DNA of 13,243 bases, from contig JANPBT010000066.1 in assembly GCA_031430575.1 (NCBI GenBank), forward strand, positions 1 to 13,243. Reading direction: 5' to 3'. Of this stretch, positions 1-8,574 are shown in pieces (the first letter of the stretch is position 1; the number at the start of each line of letters is the position of its first letter). The notes beneath the pieces were generated by a model. It saw only the letters and a program-made list of their open reading frames with translations, did no database searches and was not told the origin of the DNA. The position numbers were made by a program, and so were the translations under genes. The stretch is from JANMDS01 sp031430575. GTDB lineage: Bacteria > Pseudomonadota > Gammaproteobacteria > Burkholderiales > Casimicrobiaceae.

Positions 1-9
1 AGGCAAAAA

Positions 10-23
10 CTGCGCCGCAGGTA
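10..23 (+). repeat. Dispersed repeat copy 1 (CTGCGCCGCAGGTA)
   Basis: Exact copy of the 14-base repeat found throughout the left half of the window. It lies just beyond the stop codon of the minus-strand grxC. Read on the minus strand it gives a short CTGC/GCAG stem followed at once by TTTTTG, so it could also act as a weak terminator for grxC. The stem is only 4 bp, so that role is uncertain. Confidence 0.85.
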
Positions 24-35
24 GTCTTGAATTTG

Positions 36-293
36 CTATGCGGCGAGCAGCGGCATGAGCCCGCCAGCCTGATCGAGCGCATGGAGATCATCAAACCCGC
101 CGATATGCTTTTCGCCAATGAAAATCTGGGGCACCGTGCGGCGTCCGGTAATTTCAATCATCTTATCGCGCTCCACAGGATCAAGATCAATGCGGATTTT
201 TTCGATCACGGTCACGCCTTTGGCGTTCAGCAGCATTTCTGCCCGCTTGCAGTAAGGACAGACCGCAGTGGAATACATTTTGACGTTTGCCAT
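36..293 (-). CDS. grxC: Glutaredoxin 3 (dithiol glutaredoxin)
   Basis: Small cytoplasmic thiol-disulfide oxidoreductase that reduces protein disulfides and glutathione mixed disulfides using glutathione. The 85-residue product has the family length. The dithiol active site CPYC is at residues 12-15, the cis-proline TVPQIFI motif follows in the middle, and GGFDD near the C-terminus is the glutathione-binding turn. The ATG is preceded on the minus strand by AAGG about 9 bases upstream. Only 3 bases separate it from the stop of the upstream rhodanese-like gene, so the two are almost certainly one transcript. In many betaproteobacteria secB follows grxC; here the window ends before that can be seen. 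Confidence 0.96.
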   Translation of the reverse strand: MANVKMYSTAVCPYCKRAEMLLNAKGVTVIEKIRIDLDPVERDKMIEITGRRTVPQIFIGEKHIGGFDDLHALDQAGGLMPLLAA

Positions 294-296
294 TTT

Positions 297-710
297 TTAG
301 ACCTTTTCTACGGGCAAGCCTGCATCGCGCCATGCTTGTAAGCCACCGCCCAGCATATAGATTTCGGCGAACCCCGCTTTTTTCAAGGCCGCGCCCGCGC
401 TTCTTCCGCGCACGCCTTTTGAGTCCACGATGATGACTGGGCGGGATTTATCTTTGGCGACCTGATCGATCCGGTCTTTGAGCTGGGAAAGCGGGAGATG
501 AATCGCATCGCGCACTTTCACCTCGGTGAATTCGCGCGTCTCGCGCACGTCTAAGATCACTGGGTTATTTTGGTTCAGCAGCTGCGTTGCCCGCAGCGTC
601 CCGATCTCAGCAAGACCGGAGGTGCGGCGCTGGATGATCGGCCACAGCAAAAGCGCACCCGAGGTGAACATCGTAAACAGTAGCATCCAGTTAGTTTGCA
701 AGAAAGTCAT
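297..710 (-). CDS. Membrane-anchored rhodanese-like protein lacking the catalytic Cys
   Basis: Rhodanese-homology domain of 137 residues. Residues 9-26 form a hydrophobic N-terminal membrane segment, and the domain follows with the LDVRE motif at 53-57, a KVRDAIHLPL stretch and the C-terminal GGGLQAWRDAGLPVE signature. The active-site loop is normally C-x-x-G-x-R. Here it reads D-S-K-G-V-R (96-101), with Asp where the sulfur-accepting Cys should be, and the protein has no cysteine at all. It is therefore unlikely to be a sulfurtransferase and may bind or signal instead. The reading frame stays open upstream to about 818, but the start at 710 gives the usual N-terminus with the membrane helix near the end. 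No strong ribosome site is visible. It is cotranscribed with grxC. Confidence 0.9.
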   Translation of the reverse strand: MTFLQTNWMLLFTMFTSGALLLWPIIQRRTSGLAEIGTLRATQLLNQNNPVILDVRETREFTEVKVRDAIHLPLSQLKDRIDQVAKDKSRPVIIVDSKGVRGRSAGAALKKAGFAEIYMLGGGLQAWRDAGLPVEKV

Positions 711-919
711 AATTTTTAACGTCAAAGAGTGGTGAGCGGTGAAAACAGGATCAGGAAATGTGACGGATAACCCAGGCACAACCCTTAAAACCCGCGCTGC
801 GCCAAACCGCTGCCGCAAAGCGAATAAACTTAGATTTTACGTTGCTGCGGGCGCAATCGGTTTTCTCGCCCCGGCTGCGGCGCAAAGTCGGCTTTCTTCT
901 CCCCTTTCTCCTTTTCTCT

Positions 920-2467
<1,548 letters not shown>

Positions 2468-2478
2468 GCGAATCGAGA

Positions 2479-2494
2479 ATACCTGCGTGCAGAT
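2479..2494 (-). repeat. Dispersed repeat copy 3 (degenerate)
   Basis: Reads ATACCTGCGTGCAGAT. Compared with the consensus it has one base fewer and one change in the core; the outer bases are intact. It forms the left arm of the hairpin at 2478-2532. Confidence 0.7.
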
Positions 2495-2514
2495 TTAACC
2501 TATTTTTAGGCTAA

Positions 2515-2531
2515 ATCTGCGCCGCAGGTAT
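2515..2531 (+). repeat. Dispersed repeat copy 4
   Basis: Exact 17-base form ATCTGCGCCGCAGGTAT, forming the right arm of the intergenic hairpin and lying just beyond the stop codon of the DUF4126 gene. Confidence 0.85.
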
Positions 2532-2549
2532 TGCGCAACTCACGCAAAT

Positions 2550-3164
2550 TTACGCAGGCCGCAGTGAGCCCGTTGTTTCCTTGCGCTTCATAAGCTTGCG
2601 GATGGCGCGGATGAAAAACCCGAGCAGCAAGATTACTCCGACAATGAAAACGAGCAGTAGCGCCAAGAAGAGCAACGGGCTGGTCATCGCTAAGCCTAAG
2701 CCGCCCAGCAGCATGCCTTCTTCGGCAAGCGAGGTGGCGACGTTGGACACGGGCTCGGGCGAGGTGTTGACGACCGCGCGCGTGCCAGCTTTGCCAAAGT
2801 GCGTGCCTGCGGCGAGCGTGCCACCCAAAATCGCTGCAACCATCGAGACCGCATCGCCATTGCCGCCCATCATGCCTGCGGCGAGCGCTGCACCGGCGGG
2901 GATGCGCAAAAAGGTGTGTACGGCATCCCAAACGCTATCAAGATAGGGGATTTTGTCGGCAAAAAATTCGATGAACGCCATAAAACCGGCTGCGCCCATG
3001 ACCGCTGGGTGGCTGATGAGCTTCATGCTCTCTGGCAGCGGCACGTAGCCGAGATAACCGGCGAGACCGACAGCGAATACGACAAGATACAGCCGCAAAC
3101 CCGCGCCCCATGCCATGGCGGCGGTCATTGCGATTTCGGGTATGTGCTTGAGCAGCCAATCCAT
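2550..3164 (-). CDS. DUF4126 domain-containing membrane protein
   Basis: Integral membrane protein of 204 residues with no known biochemical role. Hydrophobic segments are at about residues 10-37, 52-66, 88-120 and 150-188. The stretch with FADKIPYLDSVWDAVHTFLR, followed by alanine- and glycine-rich segments, is what I recognise as DUF4126. The basic tail (RKLMKRKE) probably faces the cytoplasm. The start is well supported by a strong ribosome site, AGGAGG, at 3172-3177 on the minus strand. The gene is divergent from lexA and could share its control region, though nothing shows that it belongs to the SOS response. The family assignment is from motif memory. Confidence 0.82.
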   Translation of the reverse strand: MDWLLKHIPEIAMTAAMAWGAGLRLYLVVFAVGLAGYLGYVPLPESMKLISHPAVMGAAGFMAFIEFFADKIPYLDSVWDAVHTFLRIPAGAALAAGMMGGNGDAVSMVAAILGGTLAAGTHFGKAGTRAVVNTSPEPVSNVATSLAEEGMLLGGLGLAMTSPLLFLALLLVFIVGVILLLGFFIRAIRKLMKRKETTGSLRPA

Positions 3165-3266
3165 TTGCGAGCCTCCTCGCGCAGTTGAATCTGCGCGTGC
3201 GGGGAATGTAACGCAAAACTAAGCCTAGCGGACGACAGCAGCGGCTAAGCGGTGAAGTCGCGGCAA

Positions 3267-3295
3267 TTGCGCTGCCAATAAAAACTGAATACAAT
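3267..3295 (+). promoter_or_regulatory. Sigma-70-type promoter of lexA
   Basis: A -35 box TTGCGC (3267-3272) and a -10 box TACAAT (3290-3295) are separated by 17 bases, the optimal spacing. The -10 box lies inside the LexA operator, which fits autorepression. Confidence 0.65.
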
Positions 3296-3300
3296 AACAG
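3285..3300 (+). promoter_or_regulatory. LexA operator (SOS box)
   Basis: CTGAATACAATAACAG keeps the CTG-N10-CAG frame of the proteobacterial LexA box. It overlaps the -10 box and lies 36 bases upstream of the lexA start, as expected for an autoregulated lexA. Confidence 0.8.
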
Positions 3301-3316
3301 TGGTTTTGTAACCACT
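3299..3316. promoter_or_regulatory. Inverted repeat in the lexA leader
   Basis: AGTGGTT and AACCACT form a perfect 7-bp inverted repeat around TTGT, beginning inside the end of the LexA box and ending 19 bases before the lexA start. It could be a second operator for an unknown regulator or a small hairpin in the mRNA leader. It does not match the LexA box. Confidence 0.5.
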
Positions 3317-3335
3317 AATGATAGGATTTCCGCCC

Positions 3336-3968
3336 ATGAGAACGATTCCCCGCGTTGTAGACCCACACGGCGAGCGCCCCAACTTGACTGATCGGCAAGC
3401 CGAGATTTTGTCCCATATTGAATCCTGTGTTTCCGAGCAAGGCCTGCCGCCCACCCGCGCCGAAGTCTCCAAGCATTTTGGCTTTAGCTCGGCCAATGCG
3501 GCTGAGACCCACCTGCGCGCGCTCGCCAAAAAAGGCTATATCGAAATCACCGCGGGCGCATCGCGGGGCATCAAGCTGATGGCGCAATCGGTTGGCCTAC
3601 CAGTGATCGGGCGCGTCGCCGCAGGTTCGCCGATTTTGGCCGTTGAGCATGTCGAGTCGCATTGCCCGCTGCCGGCGCAATTTTTCTCACCCAAAGCCGA
3701 TTACTTGCTGAAGGTAAAAGGGATGAGCATGCGCGACGCCGGAATTTTTGATGGCGATCTCATTGCCGTGCATAAGACCGACTCCGTGCGCTCCGGCGAT
3801 ATCATCATCGCCCGCATCGACGACGAAGTGACAGTTAAAACGCTCGAGCGCAAAAGTGGCGCAGTGCGCCTACTGCCTGCCAACCCCGATTTTCAGCCCA
3901 TCGAAGTCTCGTCAAACGATGAGTCGTTTAAGATTGAGGGGAAATGTGTGGGTGTGATTCGGCGTTAA
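3336..3968 (+). CDS. lexA: LexA repressor, SOS regulator and autoprotease
   Basis: Represses SOS genes and cleaves itself when stimulated by RecA-ssDNA. The 210-residue product starts with a winged helix-turn-helix domain (residues about 15-80, with LTDRQAEIL and LPPTRAEVSKHFGF), followed by the cleavage site Ala96-Gly97 in VAAGSP. The catalytic dyad is Ser131 (GMSM) and Lys168 (VTVK), 37 residues apart as in E. coli LexA. AGGA at 3323-3326, 9 bases upstream, favours the ATG at 3336 over an in-frame ATG at 3318 that would add six residues. A LexA box overlaps its promoter. It converges on ffh, whose terminator T-tract overlaps the lexA stop codon. Confidence 0.97.
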   Translation: MRTIPRVVDPHGERPNLTDRQAEILSHIESCVSEQGLPPTRAEVSKHFGFSSANAAETHLRALAKKGYIEITAGASRGIKLMAQSVGLPVIGRVAAGSPILAVEHVESHCPLPAQFFSPKADYLLKVKGMSMRDAGIFDGDLIAVHKTDSVRSGDIIIARIDDEVTVKTLERKSGAVRLLPANPDFQPIEVSSNDESFKIEGKCVGVIRR

Positions 3969-3995
3969 AAAAGCGGATACCTGCGGCGCAGATAT
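3967..3995 (-). terminator. Probable intrinsic terminator of ffh, built from a repeat copy
   Basis: On the minus strand, ATATCTGC and GCAGGTAT form an 8-bp stem with one G-U pair and a GCC loop (3977-3995). This is followed by CCGC and six T residues (3967-3972). The hairpin is a copy of the dispersed repeat plus matching flanking bases. The T-tract overlaps the lexA stop codon on the other strand. Confidence 0.6.
3977..3993 (-). repeat. Dispersed repeat copy 5
   Basis: Exact reverse complement of the 17-base form, located between the convergent lexA and ffh genes and forming the stem of the likely ffh terminator. Confidence 0.85.
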
Positions 3996-4003
3996 TTGGC
4001 ATT

Positions 4004-5344
4004 TCACCGCCCCATCATCTTCCCCATCCCGCGCATCATATTTTTTAGCCCACCTTTTTGCACGGTCTTCATCATCGTTTGCATTTGCTCAAACTGCTTG
4101 AGCAGTTGATTGACTTGTTGCACGTGCACGCCTGCGCCGTCGGCGATGCGTTTTTTGCGGGTGGCTTTGATGAGCTCGGGCTTGCGGCGCTCGAGCGGCG
4201 TCATGGAGCTGATGATGCCTTCCATGCGCCCAATCTGTTTTTCGTCCACTTGGCTTTTTGCGGCGGCGGCTTGCATTTGCGCGGGCAATTTTTCGAGCAT
4301 GGATTGCATGCCGCCCATTTTTTTCATCTGCGAAATTTGGCTGCGGAAATCTTCTAAATCAAATGATTTTCCGCTCTTAAATTTATCAGCAAGCTTTTGC
4401 GCTTCTTGCACATCGACTTGCCGCTGCACGTCTTCAACCAGCGAGAGCACATCACCCATGCCCAAGATGCGCGAGGCCATGCGGTCTGGATGAAATACTT
4501 CCAAGCCATCTAATTTTTCAGAAACACCGACATACTTGATTGGCGCCCCGGTGACTTGCCGCACGGAGAGCGCGGCGCCGCCACGGGAATCGCCATCCAT
4601 CTTGGTGACGATGACGCCAGTGATCGGCAGCGTTGCTGAGAAGGCTTTGGCCACGTTGACCGCATCTTGGCCTTGCATCGCGTCGACTACAAAAAGCGTT
4701 TCGACCGGCTTGATCATCGCATGAATCTGCGCGATCTCGCGCATCATCGCTTCATCAATGGCCAAGCGGCCTGCAGTATCGATGATGACAACGTCGAAAT
4801 ACTGCAAGCGACCTTGCTCCAACCCAGCGCGCGCGCGCTCGAGTGGATCGGTGGAGGCTGAATCAAAAAAGCCGACGCCCACTTGCGCCGCCAGCGTTTG
4901 CAATTGCTCAATGGCGGCCGGGCGATAAACGTCGCACGAGACCAAGAGCACTTTTTTCTTTTGATCTTCTTTCAAGCGCTTAGCGAGCTTGCCGGCGGTG
5001 GTCGTTTTGCCTGCGCCTTGTAAGCCCGCGAGCAAAATAATTGCTGGCGGCTGCTGCGCGAGGTTGAGCGGGATCGCGCCTTCGCCCATGACGGCGGCGA
5101 GCTCTTTATGGACGACGCCGACGAACGCCTGCCCCGGATTGAGCGAGCCAACGACTTCTTGCCCAAGGGCTTTTTCTTTCACCTTTGCGATGAAGTCTTT
5201 GATGACAGGCAGCGCGACGTCGGCCTCGAGCAAGGCCATGCGCACTTCTCGCAAGGCTTCTTGCACGTTGTCTTCAGTGATGCGGGCTTGGCCGCGCAGG
5301 TGTTTCATCACGCCGGTGAGGCGTTGGGTCAGATTGCCGAGCAT
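4004..5344 (-). CDS. ffh: Signal recognition particle protein Ffh (SRP54 GTPase)
   Basis: GTPase of the bacterial SRP; with 4.5S RNA it binds signal sequences of nascent membrane proteins and delivers ribosomes to FtsY. The order is an N-terminal helical domain (1-90), a G domain with P-loop GLQGAGKTTT (107-116), DTAGR (189-193) and TKMDGDSRGG (from 247), then a methionine-rich M domain. The M domain ends in repeated Met residues (KNMMRGMGKMMGR) typical of the signal-binding groove and tail. Length 446 is normal. The ATG gives the usual MLGNLTQRL start; the ribosome site is weak. It is divergent from the CorC-like gene; the ypjD-type gene that sits between them in E. coli is absent here. Confidence 0.97.
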   Translation of the reverse strand: MLGNLTQRLTGVMKHLRGQARITEDNVQEALREVRMALLEADVALPVIKDFIAKVKEKALGQEVVGSLNPGQAFVGVVHKELAAVMGEGAIPLNLAQQPPAIILLAGLQGAGKTTTAGKLAKRLKEDQKKKVLLVSCDVYRPAAIEQLQTLAAQVGVGFFDSASTDPLERARAGLEQGRLQYFDVVIIDTAGRLAIDEAMMREIAQIHAMIKPVETLFVVDAMQGQDAVNVAKAFSATLPITGVIVTKMDGDSRGGAALSVRQVTGAPIKYVGVSEKLDGLEVFHPDRMASRILGMGDVLSLVEDVQRQVDVQEAQKLADKFKSGKSFDLEDFRSQISQMKKMGGMQSMLEKLPAQMQAAAAKSQVDEKQIGRMEGIISSMTPLERRKPELIKATRKKRIADGAGVHVQQVNQLLKQFEQMQTMMKTVQKGGLKNMMRGMGKMMGR

Positions 5345-5363
5345 GTTGGACTCATTGTGATCG

Positions 5364-5378
5364 ATACCTGCGGCGCAG
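5364..5378 (-). repeat. Dispersed repeat copy 6
   Basis: ATACCTGCGGCGCAG contains the exact 14-base core on the minus strand. It lies 19 bases upstream of the ffh start and is paired in inverted orientation with copy 7. Confidence 0.85.
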
Positions 5379-5379
5379 T

Positions 5380-5401
5380 TTTGAGCGTTTTTGGGCTCAA
5401 A
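5380..5401. repeat. Small inverted repeat between repeat copies 6 and 7
   Basis: TTTGAGC and GCTCAAA form a perfect 7-bp stem with an 8-base loop, nested inside the larger inverted pair of repeat copies in the ffh upstream region. Its role is unknown; a leader hairpin or a protein-binding site are both possible. Confidence 0.55.
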
Positions 5402-5430
5402 TTTGCGTTAAATGCACAAAAGAGGCCATT

Positions 5431-5447
5431 TCTGCGCCGCAGGTATT
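5431..5447 (+). repeat. Dispersed repeat copy 7
   Basis: TCTGCGCCGCAGGTATT contains the exact 14-base core. Together with copy 6 it forms an inverted pair bracketing about 50 bases between the divergent ffh and CorC-like genes, so here the repeats occupy promoter territory, not terminator territory. Confidence 0.85.
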
Positions 5448-5485
5448 TACGCTAAAGTACCATTTTAGGCTCTTATAAGTTCCGC

Positions 5486-6775
5486 TTGGATTCCATCTCA
5501 ACGATCACGCTCGGCATTTCGCTGGTTATCGTGCTCGCCTGCTCTGCATTTTTCTCCCTTTCTGAAACCTGCCTCATGGCAGCGAACAAATACCGGCTGC
5601 GCGCAGCGGCGGGCGCGGGCGACGCGGGCGCACAAAGGGTGCTGCACTTACTGAAAGATACGGATCGCCTGCTCTCGGTGATTTTGATGGGCAATACGGT
5701 GCTGAATTCGAGCGCGGCGATGCTCACAGCATTCATCTGCGAGCGATTATTTGGAAAGGGTGAGACGGTGCTGGCGGTAAGCACGGGGCTGGCGAGTTTC
5801 GCGATTTTACTTTTTGCCGAGATTAGTCCAAAAGTGGTCGGTGCAAATTTCCCCAATCAGCTCGCGCCCTATAGCGCGCTTGTTTTGAAGCCGATGATTT
5901 GGGTTCTGCGACCTGTGGTTTGGTTCACAGATTTGTTTGTAAACGCGTTTTTCAAAATTTTGCGCATTCCGGTGGCAGCCGAAGGTGCAGCATCGCTCAC
6001 CTCAGAAGAGCTGCGTGCGATGGTGCTAGAAGGGCGGCATCTGATGCCGGGGAAACACTCTGCAATGCTGGCCAACGTGTTTGAGCTGCAGGAAGCGGTG
6101 GTCGATGATGTGCTGACCCCGCGGCGAGCGATCGAAGCGATTAATCTTGAAGATGACGACCAAATGCTGCGGCAGCAAATTTTTACCGCGCACCATTCGC
6201 GCTTACCGGTGCACGACGGCGATTCGGATTCGCCAATAGGCGTGCTGCCGATTCGGCAAGCGTTTGCGGTGTTGCGCGAAAAAGATCTCGACCGCGATGA
6301 TTTGCGGGCGCTTTTACGCAAGCCGTACTTCGTCCCAAGCGGCACGCCGCTATTAACCCAATTGCAGCGCTTTCAAGAAACCAAGGAGCGGCTTGCGTTT
6401 GTGGTCAACGAGTATGGCGATACTTTGGGAATGGTCACGGTTGAAGATATCGTCGAAGAGCTCGTTGGCGAATTTACGAGCTCTGATCCGGCCAATACCG
6501 GGCGCTGGAGTCGCGCCCCCGATGGCGGCACTGTCGTGCCCGGAAGCACAAGTGTGCGCACACTTAATAGACGCCTGGGCACGCAGTTTTCGCTAGAAGG
6601 TGCTAAAACACTTAATGGGGTCATTCTGGAAGCCTTAGGTGAGATCCCGAGCGCTAACTTGAGCATGAAGCTCGGCAGCGCGCTCGTCGAGGTGCGGCAA
6701 GTGCAAGATCGTGTCGTGCGCTCAGTGTGGATAAAAAGTGATTTCGCGCCACAAAAAGGCGGAAACACCAGCTAA
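5486..6775 (+). CDS. CNNM/HlyC-CorC family membrane protein (possible metal-ion transporter)
   Basis: The 429-residue product has an N-terminal CNNM (DUF21) membrane domain (about 1-180, with AFFSLSETCLMAANKYRLR near the start), two CBS domains (about 205-330, with HHSRLPVHD and NEYGDTLGMVTVEDIVEELVGE), and a C-terminal CorC/HlyC domain (about 345-425). The family includes E. coli YfjD (CorB) and eukaryotic CNNM proteins, linked to Mg2+ or Co2+ transport; the substrate here cannot be told. The start is the TTG at 5486: the first in-frame ATG (5576) would remove the start of the first membrane helix. Any ribosome site is weak. E. coli yfjD is also a neighbour of ffh. Confidence 0.9.
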   Translation: MDSISTITLGISLVIVLACSAFFSLSETCLMAANKYRLRAAAGAGDAGAQRVLHLLKDTDRLLSVILMGNTVLNSSAAMLTAFICERLFGKGETVLAVSTGLASFAILLFAEISPKVVGANFPNQLAPYSALVLKPMIWVLRPVVWFTDLFVNAFFKILRIPVAAEGAASLTSEELRAMVLEGRHLMPGKHSAMLANVFELQEAVVDDVLTPRRAIEAINLEDDDQMLRQQIFTAHHSRLPVHDGDSDSPIGVLPIRQAFAVLREKDLDRDDLRALLRKPYFVPSGTPLLTQLQRFQETKERLAFVVNEYGDTLGMVTVEDIVEELVGEFTSSDPANTGRWSRAPDGGTVVPGSTSVRTLNRRLGTQFSLEGAKTLNGVILEALGEIPSANLSMKLGSALVEVRQVQDRVVRSVWIKSDFAPQKGGNTS

Positions 6776-6850
6776 TCGCTTTACAAACAGAGGAATGACC
6801 GTAAACTTTGCATATTCATTGGGCATTATTTCGGGGTTTGTACAAATTCC

Positions 6851-8566
6851 ATGGCAACTATTGCGCCATCAGTATTATTAAGCGGTCTCGGGCGTGCGCT
6901 TGTCCAAAAGGGCGCGCTCAAGCAAACCGAAGCTGAAGAAATCCAAACAGCCGCCAACAAAGCCTCGTTGAGTTTTGTTGAACAGCTCGTTGCAAGCAAA
7001 AAAATCACCTCGGCTGCACTGGCAGAATTTGCAGCCAACGCGTTTGGTTTGCCAATGTTTGATATTGCTGCGTTTGATCTCACGCAAATCCAGTCGGAAT
7101 GGCTCGACATCAAGCTCATCTCGCAGCGCCGGGCTGTGCCGCTGGTCAAGCGGGGCAATCGGCTATTCGTGGCGATGTCCGATCCAACGAACTTGCAGGC
7201 ACTCGAAGAATTCCGATTTAAGACAAATTTAGTCGCTGAACCGCTCGTTGTCGAAGACGACAAGTTGGGCAAAATCATTACGCGACTTGCCGATCAAAAC
7301 GATAAATCACTGAGCAGTCTCGTCGGCGACGACGATATGGATTTAATGATGACCTCGGGCGACTCAGCCGCGGTGGTCGAAGATACCAGCGATGTCGATG
7401 ATGCGCCGATCGTCAGATACCTACAAAAAGTGTTGCTCGACGCCATTAACGCAGGCGTGTCTGATATTCACTTTGAGCCCTATGAAAAGTTCTACCGCAT
7501 TCGTTATCGCCTCGACGGCATATTGATGGATGTGGCGCAGCCGCCGTTAGCATTGAAAGACAAAATTTCATCGCGTATTAAAGTCATCTCTAGACTTGAT
7601 ATTGCTGAAAAGCGTGTTCCGCAAGACGGACGCATGAAGCTTGAAATTTCGAAAACTAAGTCGATTGATTTCCGGGTCAGCACGCTACCGACGCTTTACG
7701 GTGAAAAGATCGTAATGCGTATTTTGGATTCATCGGCGGCTATGGTGGGCATTGATGCCCTGGGCTACGACCCAGACCAGCGCGCGACCCTCATGGAGGC
7801 GATCGCGCGGCCATATGGCATGATTTTGGTCACAGGGCCTACGGGTAGCGGCAAGACAGTCTCACTGTATACCTGCTTAAATCTGCTCAATAAGCCCGGG
7901 ATCAATATCTGTACGGCAGAAGACCCCGCTGAGATTAATTTGCCTGGAATTAATCAGGTCAATATTAACGATAAAGCAGGGCTAAATTTCGCAACCGCGT
8001 TGAAATCGTTTCTGCGGCAAGACCCAGATATTGTGATGGTCGGTGAGATTCGCGATTTTGAAACTGGCGAAATTGCGATCAAAGCCGCGCAAACCGGCCA
8101 TTTGGTGTTGTCGACTTTACACACCAACGATGCGCCGTCCACGATTACCCGCTTGATGAATATGGGCATCGCGCCGTTTAACATAGCGTCCAGCGTACAC
8201 CTCATTACAGCGCAGCGGCTTGGCCGCAAACTCTGTATTGTGTGCAAGACGCCTGAGCAGTTGCCAACGGAAACGCTTATTCAGGCCGGCTTTGAAGAGT
8301 CTGAGCTCGACGGAAGTTGGACTCCGTATCGCGCAGTCGGCTGTGAAGCTTGCAAGACGACGGGCTATAAAGGGCGAGTGGGCATTTATCAAGTGATGCC
8401 CATCTCTGAGGAGACCGAGCGGATCATTTTAAGAAATGGATCCGCACTTGAATTAGAAGAACAAGCACGCAAAGAAGGCGTGCGCACGTTGCGGCAATCT
8501 GGCTTGGTAAAAGTTAAAAATGGATTGACCTCACTCGCTGAAATTGAAGCTGTAACGAATATTTAG
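6851..8566 (+). CDS. pilB: Type IV pilus assembly ATPase PilB
   Basis: Cytoplasmic hexameric ATPase that powers pilus extension. The 571-residue protein has an N-terminal MshEN/GSPII_E domain (about 1-150), an acidic linker (159-195), and the GspE core. The core shows SDIHFEPYEKFYRIRYRLDG, the Walker A GPTGSGKT (329-336, Lys335), the Walker B region DPDIVMVGEIRD (391-402, Glu399), and the His-box STLHTND (421-427). The tetracysteine zinc motif Cys462, Cys465, Cys498, Cys501 is typical of PilB/GspE and separates it from retraction ATPase PilT. It heads a pilB-pilC-pilD cluster with a 75-base leader. No convincing promoter or strong ribosome site is visible. Confidence 0.97.
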   Translation: MATIAPSVLLSGLGRALVQKGALKQTEAEEIQTAANKASLSFVEQLVASKKITSAALAEFAANAFGLPMFDIAAFDLTQIQSEWLDIKLISQRRAVPLVKRGNRLFVAMSDPTNLQALEEFRFKTNLVAEPLVVEDDKLGKIITRLADQNDKSLSSLVGDDDMDLMMTSGDSAAVVEDTSDVDDAPIVRYLQKVLLDAINAGVSDIHFEPYEKFYRIRYRLDGILMDVAQPPLALKDKISSRIKVISRLDIAEKRVPQDGRMKLEISKTKSIDFRVSTLPTLYGEKIVMRILDSSAAMVGIDALGYDPDQRATLMEAIARPYGMILVTGPTGSGKTVSLYTCLNLLNKPGINICTAEDPAEINLPGINQVNINDKAGLNFATALKSFLRQDPDIVMVGEIRDFETGEIAIKAAQTGHLVLSTLHTNDAPSTITRLMNMGIAPFNIASSVHLITAQRLGRKLCIVCKTPEQLPTETLIQAGFEESELDGSWTPYRAVGCEACKTTGYKGRVGIYQVMPISEETERIILRNGSALELEEQARKEGVRTLRQSGLVKVKNGLTSLAEIEAVTNI

Positions 8567-8574
8567 GTTTAAAA

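Larger units (their letters stand above)
2478..2532. terminator. Long inverted repeat between convergent gpmI and DUF4126 genes
   Basis: The left arm (2478-2500) and right arm (2509-2532) pair as 10 bp, a small internal loop (1 against 2 bases), 9 bp, one mismatch and 2 bp, around the loop TATTTTTA. Each arm is a copy of the dispersed repeat with matching flanks. It sits between two genes that converge, so a hairpin would form in both transcripts and could end or protect both. There is no long T-tract on either side, so it is not a textbook intrinsic terminator. Confidence 0.65.

Noticed and set aside
711..818. Extended N-terminus of the rhodanese-like protein
   Set aside because: The frame is open, but the family begins shortly before the membrane helix, which fits the ATG at 710.
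842..919. Extended N-terminus of GpmI from TTG at 842
   Set aside because: The added 26 residues are basic/hydrophobic and absent from the family; the DGFG motif should be close to the N-terminus.
2805..2888. Two GCCTGCGGCGAGCG stretches in the DUF4126 gene as repeat copies
   Set aside because: They encode alanine/glycine-rich helix segments and lack the CAGGTA side of the repeat.
6796..6813. Sigma-54-like promoter before pilB (TGACCG ... TTTGC)
   Set aside because: The upstream element reads GA, not GG, and its distance to GC is 11 bases where 10 is required.
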